Shown one piece after another: positions 39,538-49,743 of a stretch of 64,000 nucleotides of DNA. Source of the stretch: Isochrysis galbana (taxonomy: Eukaryota > Haptophyta > Isochrysidales > Isochrysidaceae). Position 1 is the first letter of the stretch; every line of letters begins with the position of its first letter. Location: contig CM030937.1 of NCBI GenBank assembly GCA_018136815.1, positions 3,461,820-3,525,819 on the forward strand, given 5' to 3'. The notes under the pieces were generated by a model that did no database searches, had not been told where the DNA came from, and was given only the letters and a program-made list of their open reading frames with translations. Both the position numbers and the translations under genes were made by a program.

Positions 39538-39564
39538 GCTCCCTCCCTCCCTCCCTCTCTCTCC
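38631..39564. other. Low-complexity upstream region of the beta-helix gene
   Basis: It contains CT-rich microsatellites (about 38925-38970, 39310-39345, 39490-39560), a G run of about 24 bases near 39231-39255 and a nearby C run. These are upstream of the ATG at 39565 and probably include its 5' UTR. No separate gene is supported, although several low-complexity frames are open. Confidence 0.5.
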
Positions 39565-42500
39565 ATGGCTGCATCGTCGGGGCCAACGCGCACCGCCCCG
39601 CGCTGGCTACTGCTCGCGCTGGTGCTCGGCGTGGGGCTTGCTCGGCCGGAAGAAGAGTGGGATGACGCAGCACAGCTCCAGCTCCTCGACGATCGCTGGC
39701 GCCTCGCCGCCGAGCCCGAGCAGCCCAGCCATCCAATCGCCTCAGTGCGCTCGCTGCCACTGCCCACCACGCGCTCCTCGGGTGCCAACCTGCTCGTGCA
39801 GCTGCAGCAGGCTGCCAATAGGGGCTCGTCGCGCTTCACTATTCCCCCCGGTAACTACTACTTCACTTCATCCTTCGAGCTGCGGAGAGCACGCAATATG
39901 CTGGTCATCGCGGCGGGCGTTACGTTTTGGTTTGGCGTCGGCGCAGGCTTCAAGCTGACTGAATGCACGAATGTCCGGTGGCTGGCTGAGACGAGCCGGC
40001 CGTTCGCCATCGATTACGACCCACCAGTTGTCGCGCAAGGTGTCGTCACGCGCATCGATCCCTCGTCGGTTGCGCGCTGGGTCGAGGCGGAGTTTGACCC
40101 TATGTTCCCGATGCCGAATCAAAACATGTCGGGGAACATCTTCACGTCAGCCAAAGTGGCAAAGGTAGCGTTCTGGAACCCGAGCACGCGGAGTATGAGG
40201 CGCCCATCGCAAGATGCCATCAACATATACCTCACCTACACGACCAGCAACGCCGGCGCTGCATGCATGCCTAGCACCGGCGAGGGCTGTGGCACGCGTT
40301 GGCGGATAGGGCTTTCGGGGAGGGTGGACATCGTGAAGGGGCTGACCAGAGTGGGCGATCTGATTTCGCTGAACCCGCGCATCTACCCGCATGCGATTGA
40401 ACTCGTACACAGCGAGGATCTTACCTTCGAGGATACCCACATCTACGCCGGCACAAATATTGGCATCGTCGAGAACAAGGGAGACGGGGGTAACACCTAT
40501 CGCAGGCTGAAGATTACGCGACGGCCCGGTTCGCCACTACTCATGAGCGTCAACGCCGACGGCTTCCATTCGAACAGCGCGTCCTACGGCGCGACGATAG
40601 TCGATTCCGAGATTGGGTTCACGGGCGACGACCTCCTCAATATTTATTCTGGCATGGGCGTGGTGGTGGAGAGGATTGATGACCATACAGCAATCTTCCT
40701 TGATAGGAAGCGCAGCTCGACTGGCCTTGAAAACGGAGATCAGATGACGTTTTACCACATCAAGACTCTCGACGTGCTAGGCAGGGCCACGCTGAGCGCC
40801 TCGCCCGCGCCCTACGCGTGGAGTGGAACAGACACTATCTGGAACGTTCTCAACTCGCCTCCTTATTCGATAGGGTTCTCACCCCTCTACACTTTCGACG
40901 ATTCGCACATCTTCCTCATCAAGTTTTCGACACCGTTGCCCTCAGAGGTGCTGCCCAAGTGGTCGCTGGGGCAGGATTTCGAAAAGTCGAACCACTACGC
41001 CAGCGTGACTAATTCATGGCTGCACGATTCTTACTCGCGCGCGAGCTTGGCCAAGACCTCCTTCTTCAGGGTCGAGAACACGTTGTACCAACGGGCGAGC
41101 GGCCTTTATGTGGGAACCATCGAGGTGAATTGGCTCGAAGGAGATGCAGGCTTCCAAGGCGCCGAGATTGTGGAGAACCGCTTCGAGGATTGCGCTCCCG
41201 ACATCGTCGACGAATCGCCCAATGGCGACACCCTCTTGAGCGGGAACGTCATTCGTGCATCCTCCTCATACCCTACGTTTGCGTCGCCACCACCTCCCCT
41301 CTTAGAGCGAGGCTGTGGCCTTGGGCAGCCTTTCACAAAGACTACCACGAACCTGTACGGAAGCGGCAAGTGGTGTGGAGGTCTCATAGGACCAGGTGCA
41401 TGGAGTGAGAGGCGAAGGCATTGGTGTGAATCACACCACGTCCAAAACGATGAGTACGCGGCGAGGTGCATCATGACGAATGTCGATGCGGTAACATGGC
41501 AATGCACCATGGAATGGCCGCCACACTACAAGTGCCCTGATGGAACAACCCCAACTCCTCCTCCACCGCCATCCCCTCCCCCCTCACCACCTCTGCCGCT
41601 CCCGCCGCCATCCCCCCCACCCCCGCCACCGCCATCCCCGTTGCCGCCGCCGCCGCCAGCACCGCCGCCAGCACCGCGGCCGCCTCCGCCATCGCCACCC
41701 CCGCCACCGGCGCCTTGGCCGCCTCCTCCGTACGACGGGAAGTTGCCTTGCGGCCTGGATCAGCCCTTCACGTCCACCAAAACAAACATCGCACCAGATT
41801 GGTGTCCACAGAGGGTACCGAAGGCGTCTTTCAGCTCCAACCGGCGAGACCTGTGCCAACGCTTGTACGTCGGCCGCTCAAATTTCGTGGCAGAGTGCTT
41901 GTACACCAACGCCGGTGACGGCACATATGAGTGCCGTCTTGATTGGCCGCCCCACAAACCGTGTCCAGGGGCGCTTCCTGCTCCCATTCCCTCTCCACCA
42001 CCCCCGCCTCCTTCTCCGCTGCCGCCGCCCCCCTCTCCGCCGCCATTCGAGGCGCCACCGCCATCGCCCTCACCGCCTGCAGCAGCTTGCGGCCTTGAGC
42101 AGCCCTTCACCTCAACAAAGACCAACATTGTGCCACAGTGGTGCCCTCAAATAGTCCCGAAGTCCCCATTCAGCTCGGCGCGGCGCGCTTCATGCGAAAG
42201 CCTGTACGTTGGCCTCCCGCAGTACGCGTCAGAGTGCATGTATGTAAGCGCAAGCGACGGCAACTACAAGTGTGTCTTGAAATGGCCGCCTCATTACCCG
42301 TGCGAGGGCGAGGAATCTGCATCACTGCCGCCGCCACCCAATCCGTCACCTCCTCCCCCGCCTTCCGCTACTTTGTCGCCTCGGCCGCGTCTTCCTCCGC
42401 CGCCCTTGTCGTCACCGTCGCCTGGCATCAGCCGAAGCTGTGGCCTTGATCAGCCCTTCACGCTCACAAAGACTAACATCGCTCCACGGTGGTGCGCAGA

Positions 42501-42990
42501 GATGGTACCCAAAGCTCCCTTCAGCGCGAGCCGCCGCGGAACGTGTGAGAGTGCGTACGTTGGTCTCTCCAAATACACATCCCAGTGTGTCTACTCGGAT
42601 GTTGGTGATGGCGATTTCAAGTGCATACTTGAATGGCCGCCGTATTATCCATGTGAAGAGGATACCGTGAATGAAATAAAGCCACCGGCGCCAACGCTGC
42701 CCCCTCCCCCTTCCCCACTCCCACCGCCTCCACCCTCGGGTGGCTCGGACATCGGCAGCGATTGTGGTCTCGACCAGCCCTACACGATGACCAAGAGCAA
42801 TCTATGGGACAGACAGTTGTGGTGCGGCCAAGTGGTGCTTTCCGGTGAATTCGACCAAGCTGATCGGGATACTTGTGAACGCTTCTACGTCGGACGCCCC
42901 GACTATTCGGCAGAGTGCACATACGTCGTGACCAGTGGGAGCACATACGAGTGCAAGCTCAAATGGCCGCCATTTTATCCGTGTTCGTGA
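39565..42990 (+). CDS. Secreted parallel beta-helix protein with five Pro-linked Cys-rich modules
   Basis: From the ATG at 39565 the protein is 1141 residues. It has a signal peptide (TAPRWLLLALVLGVGLA), then a right-handed beta-helix domain of the pectin-lyase type over roughly residues 70-570. Typical turns are FTIPPGNYYFTSSFELRR, IELVHSEDLTFEDTHIYAG, NADGFHSNSASYGATIVDSE and FTGDDLLNIYSG. Five similar modules start at residues 584, 729, 842, 959 and 1067, each with CGLxQPFTxTKTN, WC, VPKxxFSxxRR, YVG, EC and WPPxxPC. They are separated by (SP)P-rich linkers like those of algal cell-wall proteins. The DGFHS and GDD residues could form a catalytic site of a polysaccharide-cleaving enzyme. 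The modules may bind glycans (inference). No intron. Confidence 0.8.
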   Translation: MAASSGPTRTAPRWLLLALVLGVGLARPEEEWDDAAQLQLLDDRWRLAAEPEQPSHPIASVRSLPLPTTRSSGANLLVQLQQAANRGSSRFTIPPGNYYFTSSFELRRARNMLVIAAGVTFWFGVGAGFKLTECTNVRWLAETSRPFAIDYDPPVVAQGVVTRIDPSSVARWVEAEFDPMFPMPNQNMSGNIFTSAKVAKVAFWNPSTRSMRRPSQDAINIYLTYTTSNAGAACMPSTGEGCGTRWRIGLSGRVDIVKGLTRVGDLISLNPRIYPHAIELVHSEDLTFEDTHIYAGTNIGIVENKGDGGNTYRRLKITRRPGSPLLMSVNADGFHSNSASYGATIVDSEIGFTGDDLLNIYSGMGVVVERIDDHTAIFLDRKRSSTGLENGDQMTFYHIKTLDVLGRATLSASPAPYAWSGTDTIWNVLNSPPYSIGFSPLYTFDDSHIFLIKFSTPLPSEVLPKWSLGQDFEKSNHYASVTNSWLHDSYSRASLAKTSFFRVENTLYQRASGLYVGTIEVNWLEGDAGFQGAEIVENRFEDCAPDIVDESPNGDTLLSGNVIRASSSYPTFASPPPPLLERGCGLGQPFTKTTTNLYGSGKWCGGLIGPGAWSERRRHWCESHHVQNDEYAARCIMTNVDAVTWQCTMEWPPHYKCPDGTTPTPPPPPSPPPSPPLPLPPPSPPPPPPPSPLPPPPPAPPPAPRPPPPSPPPPPAPWPPPPYDGKLPCGLDQPFTSTKTNIAPDWCPQRVPKASFSSNRRDLCQRLYVGRSNFVAECLYTNAGDGTYECRLDWPPHKPCPGALPAPIPSPPPPPPSPLPPPPSPPPFEAPPPSPSPPAAACGLEQPFTSTKTNIVPQWCPQIVPKSPFSSARRASCESLYVGLPQYASECMYVSASDGNYKCVLKWPPHYPCEGEESASLPPPPNPSPPPPPSATLSPRPRLPPPPLSSPSPGISRSCGLDQPFTLTKTNIAPRWCAEMVPKAPFSASRRGTCESAYVGLSKYTSQCVYSDVGDGDFKCILEWPPYYPCEEDTVNEIKPPAPTLPPPPSPLPPPPPSGGSDIGSDCGLDQPYTMTKSNLWDRQLWCGQVVLSGEFDQADRDTCERFYVGRPDYSAECTYVVTSGSTYECKLKWPPFYPCS

Positions 42991-43520
42991 TCAGCCTAGG
43001 TAGCAGCATCGGCGCCACGCGTCAAGTGGCTTGGACGTAGGAAGAAGATACGACGAACACCGGGTGATAGGTTGTAAGTTCACCGGGCAATTTCCGGCAT
43101 TGACGCGGAGCTGCGCCCTCGTCCCAACGGATGTAGATCCTATTCGCCAAGCAACCTTGGCGAGGAACGCGAATCCCCGACCAACTGCTAACACGTAGGT
43201 TTAGTTAGGTTCCGATTTCAGAGCAAGTTGTATTTGTATTAAAGTTATAAGGGTCATCCGCGTCAGGCACGCGTGACTCTCCGATTAGCTAATGGATAAT
43301 GGAGCAGCAGCACAATGACTGACACATTGCGTCTGCCCAAAGGCCAACAAAAATCTTAAAGGCGTCCGCTAAGCTAGGCTACTAGAGACACTCCCTTTAC
43401 CGGGTCACCGCCGCCATCGCCCTAGCCCCTACCCCTACCGCACTCCCCTTTCCGCCCCCCCCCCCCCCCCCACCACCACCTCATTCGCTTTTTCTTCGAT
43501 TTCGGGGGGCCCTACTCGAA
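42991..43520. other. Intergenic between beta-helix gene and LINE
   Basis: No gene. A C run of about 20 bases lies near 43453-43471. The left flank of the LINE's 5' stem-loop has no matching TSD that I could find. Confidence 0.5.
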
Positions 43521-43538
43521 CTATCAGTAAACTGATAG
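43521..43538 (+). promoter_or_regulatory. 5'-terminal stem-loop of intact LINE
   Basis: CTATCAGT pairs perfectly with ACTGATAG around AA, and GGGTC then ATG follows. The same stem-loop heads the minus-strand copy at 53254-53271, and changed but still paired versions head other copies. Confidence 0.8.
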
Positions 43539-43542
43539 GGTC

Positions 43543-46500
43543 ATGGAGCGCGCGCCGCCTCCCGCACTCGCTGCCGCCGCCCTCGCCGCGATAGACGAAG
43601 CACTCATGGACACCCCCATGTCGCCGAAGCGACCGCGTCAAGACGACCCGCCCGACCAGGTGGGCACAGGAGCCAACGGGCTGCGCCCCGGCATCACCAA
43701 GAACAGAACGACCAAAGCCTGCATGCTGGCAGCAGCCAGCATGCAGCACACACATCTCACCCTCCACAGCCCCCACAGCCACACCACACCAGCTGGACGA
43801 TCCATCAGGGATGGCCCCCGGGCCTGGCCCCTACACAGCCGTGATACCGCCCTCGTGCTCCGGCACGAGGGGCCGGACCGGCGCCATTCTAGACATGACT
43901 CCCTTGGGGGAATGTCACAACAAACAGCTGCAGCAGGCATGCAACACGTCGTGACCCCCAGGGAGGGAGACATCAACGTCAATGGAGACGTCAGGAGAGG
44001 GGGACCCCCCAACACCAAGAGGAGGCAAGACCGCGAGCACGCCACGAGCGCGCGAGAGGATGGAAGGGCAGAAGCCCAAGTGACCCAACAACACAGACAA
44101 GCATACGAACAAGGGCCAACAGTTGGCCCAAACCACCCAACAACCCGAAGAGGAGACACTGGCAGGAGGACCACATCGTACCCCCTGGGCCCCATAGAGA
44201 CGAGGCCTTTCGAGAGACTAACCGCGTCCCCCACCCCGGCTACCCAGGTGGCCTTACTTGACGAGGATCTTGAACCAGAAGAAGAAGCAGAATTCCCAGC
44301 GTACCAGAAAATCATCATTGTCTTCACACCCTACGAACGCGGCCACAAAACAAAGGATGAAGAGGTCCTCGGCGCCATAGCAGCGCATCTCAACAAGCTG
44401 GAGGGCGTAGACCTCGAGCCCGACTTCCTTTCCAAGAGCGCCTCTGGCCCATGGGAGATCCTCGTCACGGCGGACTGCGCCAACCAGTTCCGCGAGAAAT
44501 TCAAAGACGTGGCGGACTTTCGCAACGCGGGCATCCCATGCCCAATAGCGGTCAAGTACCAAACGCTGGACGAAAAATTCAAGGAGATACCGCGAGCGTC
44601 TAATAAGGCGCTAGCCAGCGCTTTCAAGGACGCCGCGGCGCACCTAGTAGTGCGGAACTACAAATTCGAGTTAAAAAGCTTCATAACCATCAGCACGCTG
44701 GCCAAGGCGGTCGAGAACCAAGGCTTCTTTTTCGTTCAAGGAAACCAGGAGCGCACCAAGATCCTCACAAAGGAGGGAGTCCTAGTGACTCAAGGCAAAA
44801 AAGAGGTGTACCACCTTTATGTGACTCCAAAACAAGGCTCGTTCGCCTCCTTCGACTTCCCGCGCAAACTCTTGCTCACCATCGACGGGGCCCCATATCC
44901 TATCGAGTACGCCGTCCGAAACTGCCGCGAGCTCGGCGGGGACATCAAGAACCTCAGCATCCACGCGGGGCCAAAGGGGTGCAAAGGATACAATAAAGGG
45001 TACGCCCAAGCGTTTCACCCCCCCCTACGCATCTGCTACTGCGAAGAGGAGAAAGCCGCGCGCCTCGAGCGTGAGGAACGTAAGCGCACGGCGCCACCGA
45101 AGAGGACCATCCAAGAGGCCCTGAACCCCGATGCCCCGGAGCTCTGCAAACGCTTCCCAAACGGGAAGTGCCCCATGAACATTAAGGGCAAGGCATGCAA
45201 CCGATCGCACGAGTACCCGGGCGCATGGAAAGACGGCATGTGTACGATCGTGTGCGCATTCCCGCGAGCAAGCGCCGGACCACCCGGAAAGCAGCCTAAG
45301 GGCGGCTTCTGCGCCTTAGGCGCCGACTGCCGCTACCTCCACAAGTGCGTTCAACTCGCCCATCGCACGACACACTCTAACTCCCTAATCGTATACGCGT
45401 TCATTTTCAACCCCACGCTTGGATACCCAGGTGAAGGACCGGTCACAATCGCCTCCTTCAACATCAATGGTGCCGGACACGGTGCCCTAGGATCGGTGCT
45501 CGCCCAAGCGAGGAAAGCGAGGATAGACATTGTGCTACTCCAAGAACTCCACGCCTACGCGGATGGCAGACACCACCGAGCTTGCATGACCGCCAAAGCC
45601 ATGGGGTGGCAGATGGTGCACGCACCGGCTAACACCTCCGACCCGGCGAGTGGGGTAGGTATAGCGATACGCGACTCCTCCCCAAGAGTGAAACTGTTAC
45701 CGGATACGGCCGAAACGCTAATCGAGGGCAGATGCCTGCGAGTTAGATGCGTGATAGATGCTAAAGAGTTTGATATAGTATCGGTATACCTAAGTGCCAC
45801 ACCAAATTTGAGAGCCTCACAAATTGAAACTTTGAGGACGAGCCCCATGGGGAGGGAGCATGACACACTTATGGGTGGCGACTTTAACTGCGTAGAGAAT
45901 GTGGAGACGGACACCAGAAAAAAGGAAGACCAAGAGAGCTACGGAAACGCCCACGGTCTCAAGCTAAGGTCCACGATGAATGAGATGGGACTCATAGATG
46001 CATACAACTTAGTAAACGGAAGAGCCCAAGGAGGTTTCACTCGACTATCGGGGACCGTACACACACGGATAGATAGAATATACACACCCGCCACTTGCTC
46101 TAACATCAATTGGCAAACGATAGGCCCACACCCGACGCTCTTCACGGGGAAAGGCGCGTCAGACCACCTCCCGGTAATAGGCACTTTCGAAGTAGTCGGA
46201 TACAAGTCGGGCCGAACGTACGACGTTCGCATAGACAGTGAGCTCTTTGCATCAGAGGATACACAAAGGGTGGTAACGCACCTATGGAAGAACCACATAA
46301 ACCCAGAGACCCCAGACGAGGAGGTCGACGACGCGTGGGGCAGTGCCAAGAGGGCGGTGGCCACCTATCTACTATGGGCGACGAGACAAGGAAAGGAACA
46401 CCAAGCGATAGCCAAAGCGATAGACGAACTCGCCATACTAGGAATAGAGCTCGACGACGGAGAGCCGGACGCCAGGAAGTTGGACAGGATACGCGAACTA

Positions 46501-49500
46501 AACGACACGATTGACAAGATCCGGAAAACATCCAGGCCGACGACCAAAGAAAGTTTCGACGCCCTCAAGCATGAGGAAAGAATGACGAAGGAATTCTTCC
46601 AGAAATTCCAATCCCGCACCTCCAATAGCGCCATCCCGGAGCTCTACATCACGAGGAACTGGAACGCCCCGGACGAAGGGGCGAGGGACACAACAACAGA
46701 CGACGCGGAGATACGCAGAGAGCTACGCAAATATTACGCGTGGCTATATCAAGAACGACGCAACGAAAGGGACTACGAGATGGAAGCGCTACTGGAAGCG
46801 CGCCCGCTGAACACGCACGATAGCAGCGCGATAGAAGGGAGGATCACGATGGAAGAACTACTAGACGCCATAACACAGATAGGAAACGGCAAAAGCGCGG
46901 GGCCGGACGCACTGCCGGCAGAATTCTACAAAAACTTCACAGGGCTCGTAAAACACGATTTTTTAAGAGTCCTTAACCTAGCACTAGACCGGGGATATCT
47001 GAGCGTATCTATGAGGGAAGGGGACATAATCCTCCTGTACAAGAAAGGGGACACACGAGACCCCAGAAACTATAGACCGATTACGCTACTACAGAGCGAC
47101 TATAAAATTCTAGCCAAAATACTTACAAACAGATTGAAAAAGGTAATCGGAAACATAATCTCGAAGGACCAACTTGGTTTCGTCCCGAAACGCCTCATAG
47201 GCGAAGCCACCCACCTCCTACAACTAACGCACGCGTACCTAGACGAAACGGGTGAGCCAGGACTCTTATTGGCACTAGATTGGCAGAAAGCATTCGACAG
47301 AGTGAACTGGGAATTTTATCATATAGTACTCGAAAAACTAAAATTCGGAGAGAACTTCAGGAGATACGCGAAATCACTCACGAACGCCGGGGCTAAACCC
47401 ATTAGATACATCAAATCCAACGGAGGCAGAAGTTTCCCTTTCAACGTGTCGAGCGGAGTCCCTCAAGGGTGCCCGCTGTCGCCACTAGCTTTCCTACTGA
47501 CGGCGGAAGCACTCACCCGGGCGATAAACGAAGACGACGACATAGAGGGCGTCATGATCAACGGAGCTGAACTCAAAATAAGTCAATTCGCTGACGACAC
47601 TCAACTCCTAGCGGCGGACTACGACAGCCTGGAGCGCTCTCTAAAGTGGGTAGAGAGATATGCGGCGGCCTCCTGCGGTAAACCTAACGATCAAAAATTC
47701 GAAGGACTGAGGATGGGGTCTATGAAGAGAAAACGCCCACCCACCAGATTCCAGAGATACAGATGGTTGAAAAGAAACGAATACGCAACTATCTTAGGAG
47801 TCCCACTAGGAGGGCCCCAGGCCATAAAAAGCTTCTGGCGTAAACTGGCTGACAAAATAGAAAAAAAGACTACCATTTACGCTCCGATCACGAGCAACCT
47901 ATCTATACACGGCAGAACAAAAGTGGCCAACTTTCTCATCTACTCCATCCCCAGATATTGGCTACAAACGCTGGCGGCCCCAAGGTCGTTCCACGCAACG
48001 GTTAAGAGATCCGTCGACAAGATTATGTGGACGAACGCGCGAACCGGACGTAAACTACAGTGGATAAAGCACCCAGAAGTGCCAGTGAAGAACGCCTACA
48101 AAGACGGACCGCACCTGGGTCTGGGACTTCTGGATTGGGACAACCACACCAAGGCACTCCAAGCCAAATGGATACTCAACTATTTGGACGCCCGACAAGC
48201 GCAGTGGAAACAAGTGCTCGACGCTTGGTTCTGCCGAACGAATTTAGGAAGAGCGGCGGTCCTCTCGACGATACCTACAAACAAGCTGACAGACGGGATA
48301 ACGGGAACGAGCAAACTCCCAAGTTTCTGGAAGCAAGCGCTAAGCAACGCGCGCAAACTCAAACTCACGCCCCTAAAGACCAGTAGAGAAGGAATACTCT
48401 CGCAACCCGTGTGGGGAAGCCCGACACACCCAGGCCCCAAACTAAACCCCACGTGGACGAAGTTATGGAACAAGTTGGAGTGCAACGCCGTGCATAATGT
48501 ATTCAGAGATTTCGACGCATCAACGCCCTATAGCAAAGAGGAGTGCTCACAATACCTCAAAAACAACGATACATACATACACTCTCAGGGAGAATATATC
48601 CCGAGAGACAAATTCTTAGAGTCGTGGGACACGGTAGTGAACCACGCCATGGAGATGTTAGCGGCGATAAAAAACCCAACGGAAAGAGAAACCACGACAC
48701 CCCAGAGGGAGATCGAGGGGCACAAAGACCCCGGAGAACCCCACTCGAAGATACACATAAGCCGAGACGGCAACTACTTTGTCGAGTCCAAAGGCACATG
48801 GCACGAAGCAGAGCTTTCATACCTGGGTACACCCATAATAGGCGAAAGGCTAACCAATGCCCCCGAAAATCTGGACCCCTCCCCACCGGCAAAATGGGGG
48901 GAGGGATACAAATCCAACAAGAGGCTCGAATACCCCCTGGCGGACGAATATACGCTGGACGGAAACACGCCGCTAGACGAAATGGGAGTGGAACAGCTAA
49001 CGCGAGCCCTACAAAAAGCAGACGGCAAACGCAGACGCCTCACGGGCCCCGAAAATTGGGCGCAGCGTTTACCGATACCCGAAAACACCTGGGAACACTT
49101 GGCCACACTATACACTTCCCCGCTGATGACAGCGAGAGACACGCACCTCCACTTCAAACACCTCACCCACAGACGGATAGGTACCTACAACCGCTTCGCA
49201 GATAGAGACAAAACGTGCCGCATGTGCAAGGCGGAATATGAGTCCTCCACTCACCTGGGCGAATGCCCGAGAATAGTCAAAATACTGGAGACGCTCGACA
49301 AGCTCGCGCGATTTGTACCCAGGAACGATAGAAGCAGAGAGGAGGTCATCATCGATAACCTTTTCATGCACCCCAGGGGCGAATCACCAAGATCACTTAC
49401 TATACTATACACTCTAGCATGGAGATACATCATAACAGACTTCTACAGAATACACTACGATGGTATCGAATTCTCGGAAGAATCGGTGCTGATAAGAACA

Positions 49501-49743
49501 TTGGACAGATACACAACACTAAGTAAGGCTCTACTCTATGCGAACACAACGGACTCGGCTAGAACCGCCCAAGCGGGCATGGGCAGACAGCCGAAAAAAA
49601 GGATCGACACGAAAGATATACACCCGATTTTCACATTAGGAACAAAAGGCAACCTAGAACCTAGTCTGGAGATCCAAGCACTAGCCAACTCATTGGGAGT
49701 GGCTTACATAATAGCCGGGGGGCCCGAGACGGAACACCTTTAG
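43543..49743 (+). CDS. LINE ORF1-endonuclease-reverse transcriptase polyprotein
   Basis: One 2066-residue frame. N-terminal ORF1 region: MERAPPPAL, a basic SPKRPRQ, an acidic linker and an RNA-binding-type region. Around residues 533-600 lie CCCH-type zinc fingers (LCKRFPNGKCPMN...H and CALGADCRYLHKC). The apurinic-type endonuclease is at about 634-880: FNINGAG, QELHAY, GGDFNC, RIDRIY, SDHLPV. The reverse transcriptase is at about 1110-1390: GKSAGPDALPAEFY, NYRPITLLQSDYK, ALDWQKAFDRV, GVPQGCPLSP and FADDTQLL (catalytic YxDD-type box). Near residue 1892 a CX2CX8HX3C finger (CRMC...H...C) resembles the C-terminal finger of L1/Tx1 ORF2. It carries out target-primed reverse transcription. No RNase H is seen. 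ORF1 and ORF2 being fused in one frame is unusual; see the 86-nt segment at 45345. Confidence 0.92.
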   Translation: MERAPPPALAAAALAAIDEALMDTPMSPKRPRQDDPPDQVGTGANGLRPGITKNRTTKACMLAAASMQHTHLTLHSPHSHTTPAGRSIRDGPRAWPLHSRDTALVLRHEGPDRRHSRHDSLGGMSQQTAAAGMQHVVTPREGDINVNGDVRRGGPPNTKRRQDREHATSAREDGRAEAQVTQQHRQAYEQGPTVGPNHPTTRRGDTGRRTTSYPLGPIETRPFERLTASPTPATQVALLDEDLEPEEEAEFPAYQKIIIVFTPYERGHKTKDEEVLGAIAAHLNKLEGVDLEPDFLSKSASGPWEILVTADCANQFREKFKDVADFRNAGIPCPIAVKYQTLDEKFKEIPRASNKALASAFKDAAAHLVVRNYKFELKSFITISTLAKAVENQGFFFVQGNQERTKILTKEGVLVTQGKKEVYHLYVTPKQGSFASFDFPRKLLLTIDGAPYPIEYAVRNCRELGGDIKNLSIHAGPKGCKGYNKGYAQAFHPPLRICYCEEEKAARLEREERKRTAPPKRTIQEALNPDAPELCKRFPNGKCPMNIKGKACNRSHEYPGAWKDGMCTIVCAFPRASAGPPGKQPKGGFCALGADCRYLHKCVQLAHRTTHSNSLIVYAFIFNPTLGYPGEGPVTIASFNINGAGHGALGSVLAQARKARIDIVLLQELHAYADGRHHRACMTAKAMGWQMVHAPANTSDPASGVGIAIRDSSPRVKLLPDTAETLIEGRCLRVRCVIDAKEFDIVSVYLSATPNLRASQIETLRTSPMGREHDTLMGGDFNCVENVETDTRKKEDQESYGNAHGLKLRSTMNEMGLIDAYNLVNGRAQGGFTRLSGTVHTRIDRIYTPATCSNINWQTIGPHPTLFTGKGASDHLPVIGTFEVVGYKSGRTYDVRIDSELFASEDTQRVVTHLWKNHINPETPDEEVDDAWGSAKRAVATYLLWATRQGKEHQAIAKAIDELAILGIELDDGEPDARKLDRIRELNDTIDKIRKTSRPTTKESFDALKHEERMTKEFFQKFQSRTSNSAIPELYITRNWNAPDEGARDTTTDDAEIRRELRKYYAWLYQERRNERDYEMEALLEARPLNTHDSSAIEGRITMEELLDAITQIGNGKSAGPDALPAEFYKNFTGLVKHDFLRVLNLALDRGYLSVSMREGDIILLYKKGDTRDPRNYRPITLLQSDYKILAKILTNRLKKVIGNIISKDQLGFVPKRLIGEATHLLQLTHAYLDETGEPGLLLALDWQKAFDRVNWEFYHIVLEKLKFGENFRRYAKSLTNAGAKPIRYIKSNGGRSFPFNVSSGVPQGCPLSPLAFLLTAEALTRAINEDDDIEGVMINGAELKISQFADDTQLLAADYDSLERSLKWVERYAAASCGKPNDQKFEGLRMGSMKRKRPPTRFQRYRWLKRNEYATILGVPLGGPQAIKSFWRKLADKIEKKTTIYAPITSNLSIHGRTKVANFLIYSIPRYWLQTLAAPRSFHATVKRSVDKIMWTNARTGRKLQWIKHPEVPVKNAYKDGPHLGLGLLDWDNHTKALQAKWILNYLDARQAQWKQVLDAWFCRTNLGRAAVLSTIPTNKLTDGITGTSKLPSFWKQALSNARKLKLTPLKTSREGILSQPVWGSPTHPGPKLNPTWTKLWNKLECNAVHNVFRDFDASTPYSKEECSQYLKNNDTYIHSQGEYIPRDKFLESWDTVVNHAMEMLAAIKNPTERETTTPQREIEGHKDPGEPHSKIHISRDGNYFVESKGTWHEAELSYLGTPIIGERLTNAPENLDPSPPAKWGEGYKSNKRLEYPLADEYTLDGNTPLDEMGVEQLTRALQKADGKRRRLTGPENWAQRLPIPENTWEHLATLYTSPLMTARDTHLHFKHLTHRRIGTYNRFADRDKTCRMCKAEYESSTHLGECPRIVKILETLDKLARFVPRNDRSREEVIIDNLFMHPRGESPRSLTILYTLAWRYIITDFYRIHYDGIEFSEESVLIRTLDRYTTLSKALLYANTTDSARTAQAGMGRQPKKRIDTKDIHPIFTLGTKGNLEPSLEIQALANSLGVAYIIAGGPETEHL
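45345..45430 (+). other. Candidate 86-nt intron between ORF1 and endonuclease
   Basis: The segment starts GTGCGT and ends ACCCAG, with a CTAAC-like branch sequence (CTCTAACTCC) inside. It is open in frame, giving the fused protein. Its removal would create CTC CAC AAG TGA, ending ORF1 one codon after the last zinc-finger residues. The equivalent segment in the minus-strand copy (51362-51447) is also exactly 86 nt, starts GTATGC, ends ACCCAG and would give the same stop. Its first 60 bases differ strongly between the copies while flanks are nearly identical. Confidence 0.55.

Noticed and set aside
39229..39564. Upstream extension of the beta-helix protein beginning in a glycine run
   Set aside because: It is encoded by G runs and CT microsatellites; the ATG at 39565 is followed by a proper signal peptide.
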